Below are positions 44,131 to 52,520 of a stretch of DNA of 64,000 nt, in pieces. Made by a program: the position numbers and the translations under genes. Numbering within the stretch: position 1 is the stretch's first letter; each line of letters begins with the position of its first letter. The notes beneath the pieces were generated by a model, which made no database searches, was not told the DNA's origin, and saw only the letters and a program-made list of their open reading frames with translations. This DNA comes from JALEFZ01 sp964564415 (lineage in GTDB: Bacteria; Bacteroidota; Bacteroidia; J057): positions 186,001 to 250,000 of the forward strand of contig CAZMAV010000001.1 of the NCBI GenBank assembly GCA_964564415.1, written 5' to 3'.

Positions 44131-44877
44131 ATGCCCCTGACCCTCATACACAAACTGACGCTGGACAGCCTGGAAAAACAGATGGTCCAACTGGATGGAA
44201 ACGATAGGCTTGATCCCTTCGAGGTATGTCGCTACCTGGTCACCCAGGCCTTGTGGGAGGAGGTGATGGGAAATAATCCTTCTTACTTCCAGGGGGCACA
44301 AAAACCTGTGGATAGTGTGGACTGGTACGATGCGGTGGAGTTTTGCAACAAATTGAGTGAACAAACTGAGGGCCTGGAGCCATATTATATCATTCGAAAA
44401 GACAAAAGAGATCCCCTCAATAACGATCAATTTGATAACAAAAAATGGCGGGTAGAACCCATCCCTGGCTCCAATGGCTACCGCCTACCCACAGAGGCCG
44501 AGTGGGAATTTGCCGCTCGGGGAGGACAGGAGCATGAATTTGCCGGCAGTCCCCTGCCGGAAGAGGTAGGCTGGTATGATACAAACAGCCAGGAGCAAAG
44601 CTGGCCAGTGGGTTCCAAAGCGCCCAATGGCTTTGGCCTTTACGACCTATCCGCCAACCTTTGGGAATGGTGCTGGGACTGGTATGATGAAAATTATTAC
44701 AAAATTTCCCCAAGCGAAAATCCGACCGGGCCGCAATCTGGGACTCATAGAGTGGTTCGTGGGGGCTCGTGGAGCATCAATCGATCCAATTGCCGCGTGT
44801 CGATCCGCGACATCAACTATCCCAACAATGTCATCAGCAATCGGGGTTTTCGTCTCTTCCAGTACTCAGGCCCGTAG
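44131..44877 (+). CDS. FGE-sulfatase/SUMF1-fold (C-type-lectin-like) protein, copy 1
   Basis: 248 residues. The FGE fold is clear: 'YLVTQALWEEVMGNNPSYFQ', 'VDSVDWYDAVEFCNKLSEQT', 'GYRLPTEAEWEFAARGG', 'GFGLYDLSANLWEWCWDWYD' and 'HRVVRGGSWSINRSNCRVSI'. Two oddities: the N-terminal strand with the usual G-G-x-F-x-M-G block is missing (LEKQMVQLDG joins almost directly to PFEVCRYLVTQ), and of the two cysteines of the FGE active site only the second remains (SNC; the first is replaced in SWSIN). It is therefore unlikely to make formylglycine and may bind a ligand instead. Directly abuts the Uma2 remnant. Confidence 0.85.
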   Translation: MPLTLIHKLTLDSLEKQMVQLDGNDRLDPFEVCRYLVTQALWEEVMGNNPSYFQGAQKPVDSVDWYDAVEFCNKLSEQTEGLEPYYIIRKDKRDPLNNDQFDNKKWRVEPIPGSNGYRLPTEAEWEFAARGGQEHEFAGSPLPEEVGWYDTNSQEQSWPVGSKAPNGFGLYDLSANLWEWCWDWYDENYYKISPSENPTGPQSGTHRVVRGGSWSINRSNCRVSIRDINYPNNVISNRGFRLFQYSGP

Positions 44878-44941
44878 GGCCTTACCCTTTATTTCTTTTA
44901 ACCTCTTACCTTTTTATTCCTTCCGAACGGAGTGAGGTCTT

Positions 44942-44967
44942 TGACCCGAAGGGTCACGAATTTTTTT
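44942..44967 (+). terminator. Terminator candidate between FGE copy 1 and the Roco gene
   Basis: TGACCC-GAA-GGGTCA is a 6-bp hairpin followed, after CGAA, by seven T residues, 65 bases after the FGE stop codon. Small but well formed. Confidence 0.6.
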
Positions 44968-45060
44968 GGTTTTTGCCTTTTCAGCTTTAACTGCCTACAT
45001 AATTGAAGCAAAAACTGTATTTTTATTGAAACTACCTCCCTTAGCAAAGAATAATGATAT

Positions 45061-47664
45061 ATGAATACCCATCCTTTTGAACAACTACCCACAGAGATAA
45101 AAGAGCAAAACCTCACAGATCACTATAACAGCCTGCCCCAATCCTACAGGGATGTCATGGACTTGGATGGGGAAATGTGCAGAGATTATCACGGAGGCAC
45201 CTTGTTTTACGAGTTGGAAAAAGGTGAAAAAAAATGGGTGGGGCTGAACCTATGCAGCATCAATCTGTCGAATGAGGAAATTCAAAGAATACTCAGCCAT
45301 GAGTTCAAAGACCTCCGTGTCCTCAACCTCCACCGAACGGAAGGACTGAAGTCATTTACTTTTACGAAAAACCTGGCAAACCTGACCCATGTAAACCTAA
45401 GTGAGAATGAAAGCCTGACTGAGGTAACTTTTGAAAAGACTCCTGAATATCTGGTATCTTTTGAGGCCTATAAGTGTAGGATCAAGGCACTCGACATCCC
45501 TGCCCTGGGCAGGCTTCGTCGCCTGGATGTGCGAATGAATGGAACCCTTGAAAAACTGGAATTTGAAGGGGATCTGCCAAAGCTAGAGATGCTTTTTGCA
45601 GATGGAAATAAGTTGAAGCGGCTGGATTTCCGGGGACCTTTTAAGGAGTTAGTTTACCTGTATGCCAATCATAATGAGTTGGAGGAAATCGATTTCCAAT
45701 ATCCTCTTTCAGCCCTTGAGGTCATTGATTTACAACAAAACAAGCTTACAGATCCGAATACAGACTTACTCTATTTTCCAAATCTTCATGCCATTTATAT
45801 GCATGGAAACCCTTGGAATACAGACCTCGCAACACAAATCCCTAATGAGCGAGGGGCCAACTCAATAGAAATTCTTAAAACATACCTGAAGTTATCTCTC
45901 AGGGAAGGAAAAATGCCAAACTTTAGGGTAAAAATGATAATAGTTGGAAATGGAAGAGTAGGTAAGACTAACATGATGTTACGTTTGATGGGAAAAGATT
46001 TTAATCCCGACACCATTCCTACTCATGGAATAGAGATAGGAAGCCTTACAAAAGAACACTTTCCTGAGGTAAAAACTGACGAACTCATCCTAAATGTTTG
46101 GGATTTTGGGGGACAAATTATCTATCACGCCATTCACCAGTTTTTTCTAAGCGAGGAAGCACTTTACATCTTTGCCTGGACAGACGAGTCGAATGTAAGA
46201 GAGTACAGGAATAAAATTACTGGAGAATTACCGGATGTATGGAGAAAAAGAGATTACTGGTTAGATAATATCAAACTCCATGGCAAGAGCAGTCCGATAC
46301 TAATGGTTCAGACACATATCGATAAAAAGGAAATGGGTAATACTGGAGATTTTGAGGAAAAATACTCTGTCAAGTGCCTGAATTTCAGTGCAAAAAAAGG
46401 TTTGGGCCTAGATATACTGAAACATCACATTACCTTAAAACTAAACAATGAGCTAGATAAGCTGGGAGAATTGACCTTAATTCCTTTTGTAAATGCAGTC
46501 AAGGAAATCCGAAGAATTCGTGATGAGAAGTTAAACTCGGGCCAACAGCCCGTATTATCCTGGGAAGAATTTAAGGACATGGGTATTGCACTTGGGCTAA
46601 AGGACGATGAAGGTGAATTAAAAGCTCTTTGCAGATACCTTTACAGAACTGGAGTTACTGTATATTTTGGTGAAGATGAGCGATTTCCTAACCTTAAAGG
46701 GATAATTTACATTGATCCAAATTGGCTTACAGATCAGGTTTACAAATTGCTGGCCCCAGAACATGGACTCAGAGAAAGAAAAGGTAAATTTGACCTCAAC
46801 TTTTTAACAAATGTATTCCCAGATTATACAAAAGTTCAAAAAGAACAGTTTATCAACCTACTCAAAGGATTTGGGTTAATCTATGAAGAATTAGAAAATC
46901 CAGGAAACTTCATAGCCCCACAATACCTGCCTGAAAAACCTTCCGATGAAACTTCTGATTCTCTGGCATTGTTAAAAGTTGCGCTGGATGAACAGTACTT
47001 CCTCAGATATTCCAATTTTATGCCAGATAATGTGATGATTAATTTCTTGTCTGAAAAAGGTCCCTATTCAAATCAGAGAATCTGGCGTTATGGTATTTTT
47101 TTTAAGGATAAGAGTAATTGTCCATGCATTGTTATGATGGAGGACCCCAAAGAAGATTGTTTAACAATCAGGACAAAGGGTGGAGCTACTGGTTTAAATT
47201 TGCAATATGACATATGCGAGTATTTTAGAACCAGGAGTAAAAATGCAAAAATTGAACTGTCACTTGATGGAGAAAACTTTGTAAGCTGGAATGATCTCCA
47301 AAAGGCCCAAAATGCTGGTTGGCCTTCTGTCTATTCAACCGATGAGCTTGCCCTAGATATGGCTCCATTTTATCCTTTGCTAGAAAAAAGGGTTCATTCT
47401 AATAAAGTGCCTTCAAAGGTATCAGAATTGAAAGAATTAATTTGCAGAGGGTTTGAGTTTTTTGACGAAGTTCTTGATGGGACCATGGATTTATGTAAAA
47501 GCGATAGGGAACTAAGAGATACAATAATTATGATCAAAGGTAACTTTAAAGACCTAAAATCGAAAAAGCTAAAGGGTGTATCTAGAGACTATGAAGAGAC
47601 CTATAATCGTTACGTAGATTCGGTACTTGAAATTCTAAATACATTAACGGAGAGAATTACTTGA
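45061..47664 (+). CDS. Roco protein: leucine-rich repeats, Roc GTPase, COR
   Basis: 867 residues, cytoplasmic. LRR-like repeats at about 65-250 ('LRVLNLHRTEGLKSF', 'LVYLYANHNELEEIDF', 'LEVIDLQQNKLTD'). Roc GTPase about 285-460: P-loop GNGRVGKT (296-303), switch 'WDFGGQIIYHAIHQFF' (347-362), G5-like 'FSAKKGLGLDIL'. The G4 motif reads T-H-I-D (418-421) instead of N-K-x-D, so base selectivity may be weak. COR about 470-700 ('IPFVNAVKEIRRI', 'GIIYIDPNWLTDQVYKLL', 'FINLLKGFGLIYE'). The last 80 residues form a separate helical domain that could bind an effector. Flanked by two FGE-fold genes; 4 bp before the second. Base composition changes inside the gene (see findings). Confidence 0.92.
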   Translation: MNTHPFEQLPTEIKEQNLTDHYNSLPQSYRDVMDLDGEMCRDYHGGTLFYELEKGEKKWVGLNLCSINLSNEEIQRILSHEFKDLRVLNLHRTEGLKSFTFTKNLANLTHVNLSENESLTEVTFEKTPEYLVSFEAYKCRIKALDIPALGRLRRLDVRMNGTLEKLEFEGDLPKLEMLFADGNKLKRLDFRGPFKELVYLYANHNELEEIDFQYPLSALEVIDLQQNKLTDPNTDLLYFPNLHAIYMHGNPWNTDLATQIPNERGANSIEILKTYLKLSLREGKMPNFRVKMIIVGNGRVGKTNMMLRLMGKDFNPDTIPTHGIEIGSLTKEHFPEVKTDELILNVWDFGGQIIYHAIHQFFLSEEALYIFAWTDESNVREYRNKITGELPDVWRKRDYWLDNIKLHGKSSPILMVQTHIDKKEMGNTGDFEEKYSVKCLNFSAKKGLGLDILKHHITLKLNNELDKLGELTLIPFVNAVKEIRRIRDEKLNSGQQPVLSWEEFKDMGIALGLKDDEGELKALCRYLYRTGVTVYFGEDERFPNLKGIIYIDPNWLTDQVYKLLAPEHGLRERKGKFDLNFLTNVFPDYTKVQKEQFINLLKGFGLIYEELENPGNFIAPQYLPEKPSDETSDSLALLKVALDEQYFLRYSNFMPDNVMINFLSEKGPYSNQRIWRYGIFFKDKSNCPCIVMMEDPKEDCLTIRTKGGATGLNLQYDICEYFRTRSKNAKIELSLDGENFVSWNDLQKAQNAGWPSVYSTDELALDMAPFYPLLEKRVHSNKVPSKVSELKELICRGFEFFDEVLDGTMDLCKSDRELRDTIIMIKGNFKDLKSKKLKGVSRDYEETYNRYVDSVLEILNTLTERIT

Positions 47665-47668
47665 TTAG

Positions 47669-48430
47669 ATGCAAAGCTTATTACCCCATTTTATCCACGT
47701 AAAGGGAGGCCCCTTCGAATATAAATTCAAGGATAGAACCTTAGACCTAAATCTCAAGGATTTTTATATCAGTCCTTTTCAGGTTACGCAGGAGTTGTGG
47801 ATTGCCGTCATGGGAGAACAAGGTAAACATGACATCAAGGCAGAGGGGCCTAGATTACCTGTAGACAGAAGTAATTGGCTAAATGCCATCACCTTTTGTA
47901 ATCTTTTAAGCGAAAAGACAGGCCTAGAAAAGGTTTATCAGATCGAACAAGAAGATGTTGATATCCAAAATAGCAGTTGGCGCCAACAAGAAGACCCCTA
48001 TGGCTCTACCAAGGTGATCCCTCATCATAATAAGGGAGGCTTCAGATTGCCTACTGAAGCTGAGTGGCTATACGCAGCACAAGGAGGAAATATAAATCAT
48101 AAATTGTCTCCTTGTTTAGAGGAAATTGCTTGGTTCGATGAAAATTCTTTTAGACTTCCCCACCCGGTAGGTTTGAAGGCTCCCAACATCCTTGGAATTT
48201 ACGATATGCTTGGCAATGTAATGGAATGGTGCTGGGACGGCAGGGATACATCCTTTTATGAAATGGATTACCTGGACCCAACAACCAATGTCTACCACGA
48301 TGGGCGAATTCAAAAGGGGGGTTCTTGGCAAAGAAGAAGAGATGAATGCCATGCTGAACATCAATTTACATCAAATAGATATGCCCATTATTACCAGCAA
48401 GGACTGAGATTAGTCAAAACCAAAACCTAA
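47669..48430 (+). CDS. FGE-sulfatase/SUMF1-fold protein, copy 2
   Basis: 253 residues, start 4 bp after the Roco stop codon, so the two are co-translated. 'IHVKGGPFEYKF' is the N-terminal strand, with a changed GGxFxMG; then 'FYISPFQVTQELWIAVMGEQ', 'FRLPTEAEWLYAAQGG', 'GIYDMLGNVMEWCWDGRD' and 'GRIQKGGSWQRRRDECHAEH'. Again only the second active-site-type cysteine is kept (DEC); the first is replaced in SWQRR. A non-catalytic, ligand- or peptide-binding role within the Roco unit is likely (inference). The sequence differs much from copy 1, so the two are not a recent duplication. Confidence 0.87.
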   Translation: MQSLLPHFIHVKGGPFEYKFKDRTLDLNLKDFYISPFQVTQELWIAVMGEQGKHDIKAEGPRLPVDRSNWLNAITFCNLLSEKTGLEKVYQIEQEDVDIQNSSWRQQEDPYGSTKVIPHHNKGGFRLPTEAEWLYAAQGGNINHKLSPCLEEIAWFDENSFRLPHPVGLKAPNILGIYDMLGNVMEWCWDGRDTSFYEMDYLDPTTNVYHDGRIQKGGSWQRRRDECHAEHQFTSNRYAHYYQQGLRLVKTKT

Positions 48431-48431
48431 G

Positions 48432-51400
48432 CTACTCCCCCACCACTTCAATTTCTTCCTTTTCCTGGAGGACGAAGCGCTTCAGTTCCTTGAGGAGGGT
48501 GAGAATCCGCTTCATGGTTTTGACTTCTTCGTAAATCAAGGAGAGGTACTTGTCGGATTCCTTCATCCTAACCCTGGCCGAGAAGGTCTGGACAAATTGA
48601 ATCACCCGCATGAAGTTTTCTGACTGATAAAAAGGGGATTCCTTATCGGAGACGAAGTAGAGGCGCAGGATTTCTCCCTTTAGCACCACCCGCTCTACTC
48701 CTACCCTACGGGCCGTCTCCCGTATCCGCGTCGCGTCAAACAAGGACAATACCTGGGGAGGCATGGGCCCAAAACGATCCACCATTTCTCGCTGTATCCC
48801 CCTCAACTCCTCTTCCTTCTCAGCACCAGCAATCCTCCGGTAAAACTTCAAACGCTCCGGAATGCTGGGTACATAGATCTCCGGCAGGCGGACCTCCAGG
48901 TCAATGTCGATCTTGACATCCTCAACGATGATCTTCTTGCGCTCCGCAATTTCGTCGGCAAACAGATCGGAAAAGTGCTCCTCTTTCAATTCCCGAACGG
49001 CTTCGTCCAGGATGCGATGATACATGTCGTAGCCAATTTCCGTTACGAAACCACTTTGTTCGGCTCCCAAGAGATCCCCGGCCCCCCTGATGTCAAGGTC
49101 CCTCAGGGCAATGTGAAAACCACTGCCCAGGTCGGAAAATTCTTCCATGGCCTTCAGCCGCTTTCGGGCATCCTGGGTCAGGGAAATTTCCGGAGGAGCG
49201 ATCAGGTAGCAAAAAGCCTTTCGATTGGAACGGCCTACCCTGCCCCGCATCTGGTGCAGTTCGGCCAGGCCGTATTTATTGGCCTCGTTGATGATGATGG
49301 TATTGGCATTGGGTATGTCCAGTCCGGACTCAATGATGGTCGTAGCCACCAGAATGTCATAGCCCCCTTCGATGAAGTTGATCATGACCTTCTCCAACTG
49401 AGGGCCCTTCATCTGGCCGTGAGCTACCTTGATTCGGGCGTCAGGAACCAGTTTTTTGATGCTGGAAGCAAGCTCCTCTATGTCCTTTACCCTGGGATGG
49501 ATGAAAAACACCTGTCCACCCCGCTTCAGTTCGTAGGAAATGGCATCCCTCAGCACCGTTGGCGAAAAGGTCGTACTCAACGTTTCGATGGGCTGGCGAT
49601 TTGGTGGCGGAGTGGTGATGACCGAAAGGTCGCGAATTCCCGCCAGGGAGAACTGAAGGGTTCGGGGAATAGGAGTGGCGGTCAGGGTCAGGGTGTCTAC
49701 GCTGGTCTTCATGGTCTTGAGCTTGTCCTTGACATTTACCCCAAAGCGCTGCTCCTCGTCGATGATCAGGAGGCCCAAATCCTTGAACTTTACGTCGTCG
49801 GAAGCCAAGCGATGGGTACCCACCAGGATGTCTATCTTGCCGGAGACCGTATCCTTGAGGGTTTCCTTTACTTCCTTGGTGGATTTGAAGCGATTGATAT
49901 AATCCACAGTTACAGGCATGTCCCCCAGGCGATTGCGGAAGGTCTTATAGTGCTGCAAGGCCAAAATGGTCGTCGGAACCAGTATGGCTACCTGCTTTCC
50001 ATCCAGGACAGCCTTAAAAGCCGCGCGAACGGCAATCTCCGTTTTGCCAAAACCTACATCTCCACAGACTAGGCGATCCATGGGATGAGGTTTCTCCATG
50101 TCGTTTTTTACCTCATCGGTGGTCTTGGCCTGGTCGGGAGTATCTTCGTACATGAAAGAAGCTTCCAATTCTCGCTGCAGGTAATTGTCCGGAGCAAAAG
50201 CAAAGCCTTGCATGGCCTTCCGCTTGGCATAGAGGGAGACCAAATTAAAGGCAGCTTCCTTGACCCGGGCCTTGGTCTTTGCCTTGGCTTTGGACCAGGA
50301 AGGAGAACCCAGTTTGCTCATCTTAGGCAGGGCTCCATCCTTGCCGGTATATTTGGAGACCTTATGCAGGCTGTTGACATTGACAAAAATGGCATCGTCA
50401 TTTTTGTACATGATCTTGACGGCCTCCTGGCTGTGCTTGCCTACCTTGATGGTATGAAGCCCGGCAAACTTACCGATGCCATGGGCGACATGGACCACAT
50501 AATCCCCAGGCTTGAGTTCCCGAAGCTCCTTCAAGGTCAAGGCCTGTGAACGCTCCTTGTTGGTCTTGGATTTGTACTTGTGGTAGCGCTCAAATATCTG
50601 GTGGTCGGTGTAACAGGCGATGTGGAGCTTTCCGTCCAGGAATCCCCGGTGAATGTCCCCCAGTATGCCCTTGAATTTAACAGCTTCATCCACCTCATCG
50701 AAGATCTCCTCCAACCTGAGCAATTGCTTCTCATTGTCTGAAATGATAAAATTTCGAATGTCCTCCTTTTGATTGTCTTTGAGGTGAGAGGCGAGGAGAT
50801 CAAACTTTTTTTGAAAAGAAGGTTGGGCCGATCCTCTCCAGGCCAGGACTTCCTCCTGTACCTTGTAGTAGCTATCGTTGTTGAGCTCAATGACCGAAAA
50901 CTGCTTGAGTTCCTTCCTGAATTCTTCCGGTTGGTAATAGAGGTCTTTGGGTTCCTTGGAGAGGGCGGCTCCTCCGCTGTTGGAAAATAGTTTTTCGAAA
51001 GAATCCTCGGCCTTTTTGAACATTCGCTCCAGGTCAGCCTCCACAAAGTCTATGTTCTGGGTAAATACCAGGGTCTTGGGTGAAATATAATCCAAAAAGG
51101 ATACCTTCTCCTCTTTCAGGAGGGTGCGCTGGATGTTTGGGATAATCGAAAGCCGCTTTACCTTCTCCTCTGACATCTGACTCACAGGATCGAATTTGCG
51201 AATGTTGTCGATTTCTTCGAAGGCAAATTCGATTCTAAAGGGAAAGTCATGAGCAAAGGAAAAGATATCGAGAATCATTCCCCTGATGGCAAATTGTCCG
51301 GGTTCGTAGACGTAATCCTCTCTTTCGAAGCCATACTCCTCCAGCAGTTCGGTTACAAACTCCATGTCCAGGCTCATTCCGTCCTGGATTTCGAGGGTAT

Positions 51401-51827
51401 TTTTGATCAGGCTTTTTTTCGAGACAATTTTCTCGTTGAGGGCTTCGGCAAAGGTAAGGATCACCTGCCTGCCGGATTTGGTGTGATTGAGTTCGTTGAG
51501 AACCTCGGCGCGCTGAAGGACGTTGGCATTGTCGACTTCTTCGATCTGATAGGGACGCTTGTAAGAGGCGGGAAACAAGAAAATATCCTTGCGGGGCATG
51601 AAGGCCTTGAGGTCATTGTGCAGGTAAAGGGCCTCCTCCTTGTCGTTGACGATGAGTACTATGTTTCTCTGAGTGAGGCGGTACATAGCTCCGACCATCA
51701 GGCCCACCTGACTACCTACCAGCCCTTTGATCTGAAATTTTTCTCCATCGGATTTCTTTACCTTCTCCGCAAAATTCTTTAGTTCCTCATTTTCCTGATA
51801 AAGGCGTAGTATATCTTCAATCTTCAC
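48432..51827 (-). CDS. mfd: Transcription-repair coupling factor
   Basis: Removes RNA polymerase stalled at DNA damage and recruits UvrA. 1131 residues. UvrB-like N-terminal domains, the RNA polymerase-interacting domain around 'LKPGDYVVHVAHGIGKFAGL', helicase motif I 'VCGDVGFGKTEIAVRAAFKA', DEEQ box 'LLIIDEEQRFGVNVKDKLK', 'LTATPIPRTLQFSLAGIRD', 'VATTIIESGLDIPNANTIII', 'QMRGRVGRSNRKAFCYL' and the C-terminal TRCF domain. Normal length and fully intact. Convergent with FGE copy 2, whose stop codon is 1 bp from the mfd stop. Confidence 0.98.
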   Translation of the reverse strand: MKIEDILRLYQENEELKNFAEKVKKSDGEKFQIKGLVGSQVGLMVGAMYRLTQRNIVLIVNDKEEALYLHNDLKAFMPRKDIFLFPASYKRPYQIEEVDNANVLQRAEVLNELNHTKSGRQVILTFAEALNEKIVSKKSLIKNTLEIQDGMSLDMEFVTELLEEYGFEREDYVYEPGQFAIRGMILDIFSFAHDFPFRIEFAFEEIDNIRKFDPVSQMSEEKVKRLSIIPNIQRTLLKEEKVSFLDYISPKTLVFTQNIDFVEADLERMFKKAEDSFEKLFSNSGGAALSKEPKDLYYQPEEFRKELKQFSVIELNNDSYYKVQEEVLAWRGSAQPSFQKKFDLLASHLKDNQKEDIRNFIISDNEKQLLRLEEIFDEVDEAVKFKGILGDIHRGFLDGKLHIACYTDHQIFERYHKYKSKTNKERSQALTLKELRELKPGDYVVHVAHGIGKFAGLHTIKVGKHSQEAVKIMYKNDDAIFVNVNSLHKVSKYTGKDGALPKMSKLGSPSWSKAKAKTKARVKEAAFNLVSLYAKRKAMQGFAFAPDNYLQRELEASFMYEDTPDQAKTTDEVKNDMEKPHPMDRLVCGDVGFGKTEIAVRAAFKAVLDGKQVAILVPTTILALQHYKTFRNRLGDMPVTVDYINRFKSTKEVKETLKDTVSGKIDILVGTHRLASDDVKFKDLGLLIIDEEQRFGVNVKDKLKTMKTSVDTLTLTATPIPRTLQFSLAGIRDLSVITTPPPNRQPIETLSTTFSPTVLRDAISYELKRGGQVFFIHPRVKDIEELASSIKKLVPDARIKVAHGQMKGPQLEKVMINFIEGGYDILVATTIIESGLDIPNANTIIINEANKYGLAELHQMRGRVGRSNRKAFCYLIAPPEISLTQDARKRLKAMEEFSDLGSGFHIALRDLDIRGAGDLLGAEQSGFVTEIGYDMYHRILDEAVRELKEEHFSDLFADEIAERKKIIVEDVKIDIDLEVRLPEIYVPSIPERLKFYRRIAGAEKEEELRGIQREMVDRFGPMPPQVLSLFDATRIRETARRVGVERVVLKGEILRLYFVSDKESPFYQSENFMRVIQFVQTFSARVRMKESDKYLSLIYEEVKTMKRILTLLKELKRFVLQEKEEIEVVGE

Positions 51828-52152
51828 AATGATGCTCCTGATAAGTGGTTTTGACGTGATTTCATGGTGAGGCTAGGGCAGTCTTTTTTTGACAATAATC
51901 GCTAGAATAACGGGATTAAGCAAAGAGATGTTTAGCCGAACTCAAACCCGGGGGGTAAGCTTTTTTCTTTGACCGAGATACAGCTTTTTCTCCATCTCAA
52001 TCGTCTCCTTAATGAGACTTCCTTTTATCTACCAAGGAATTAAACCAAATGCGTAACTTATGTCAAAGGTATGCATTCATTAAGAATAAAGGATAGCCTT
52101 TTTGTCAAATTGCTTTACCTGTTTTCGTCGATCTTTATAACCACAACCTGTT
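51828..52152. other. Intergenic stretch without a gene
   Basis: About 325 bases between the divergent mfd and a small membrane protein gene; contains their promoters, and nothing else that I can see. Confidence 0.5.
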
Positions 52153-52356
52153 ATGAGCCGTTTTCATTACCCACGTCGCGGTTGGCTCCCCCATCTTTTT
52201 GACGGGCTCAAGCTCGTCCTCCTGGGAGCCTTCCTCATCGCTTACCTGGCGTTGTTGTTTCAACCCCCGGCAGATAGAAATTTTGATTTAAATGCCAAGG
52301 AGGAATTTCTGGAAAATGATTCCAGCAGCTACAGCAGCTTAGATGAAGATTCCTGA
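52153..52356 (+). CDS. Small single-helix membrane protein (67 aa)
   Basis: A basic N terminus (HYPRRGWLPHLF), one membrane helix (GLKLVLLGAFLIAYLALLF) and an acidic Ser-rich tail (NDSSSYSSLDEDS), so the tail probably faces the periplasm. Function unknown. Good ATG after an AT-rich upstream region. Confidence 0.6.
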   Translation: MSRFHYPRRGWLPHLFDGLKLVLLGAFLIAYLALLFQPPADRNFDLNAKEEFLENDSSSYSSLDEDS

Positions 52357-52456
52357 TTCAAGCTAGATGGGCTTGTTTACCTAGGCATAGATTGGGCCAA
52401 TATTTCCCAAATTTTGCCTTCTCCATTTTTAGGAATCCCTACTTTCTCAAAAAATC

Positions 52457-52488
52457 AAGGGCCGATAGCTTCTTTGCCATCGGCCCTT
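52457..52488 (-). terminator. Bidirectional terminator at the end of yidC
   Basis: AAGGGCCGAT pairs with ATCGGCCCTT over a 12-base loop. On the minus strand it is followed by GATTTTTTG; on the plus strand by TCTATTTTT. It serves yidC and perhaps the small membrane protein gene. Confidence 0.8.
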
Positions 52489-52520
52489 TCTATTTTTATG
52501 GTTTAATTTCCAGCCTGAGT

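Noticed and set aside
44878..45060. Possible small RNA between FGE copy 1 and the Roco gene
   Set aside because: There is a hairpin with a T-tract, but no promoter-like start or second structure; a simple terminator explains it.
48975..50072. Long open frame (365 codons) opposite mfd
   Set aside because: Antisense to a full, conserved mfd gene; no signal, no motif.
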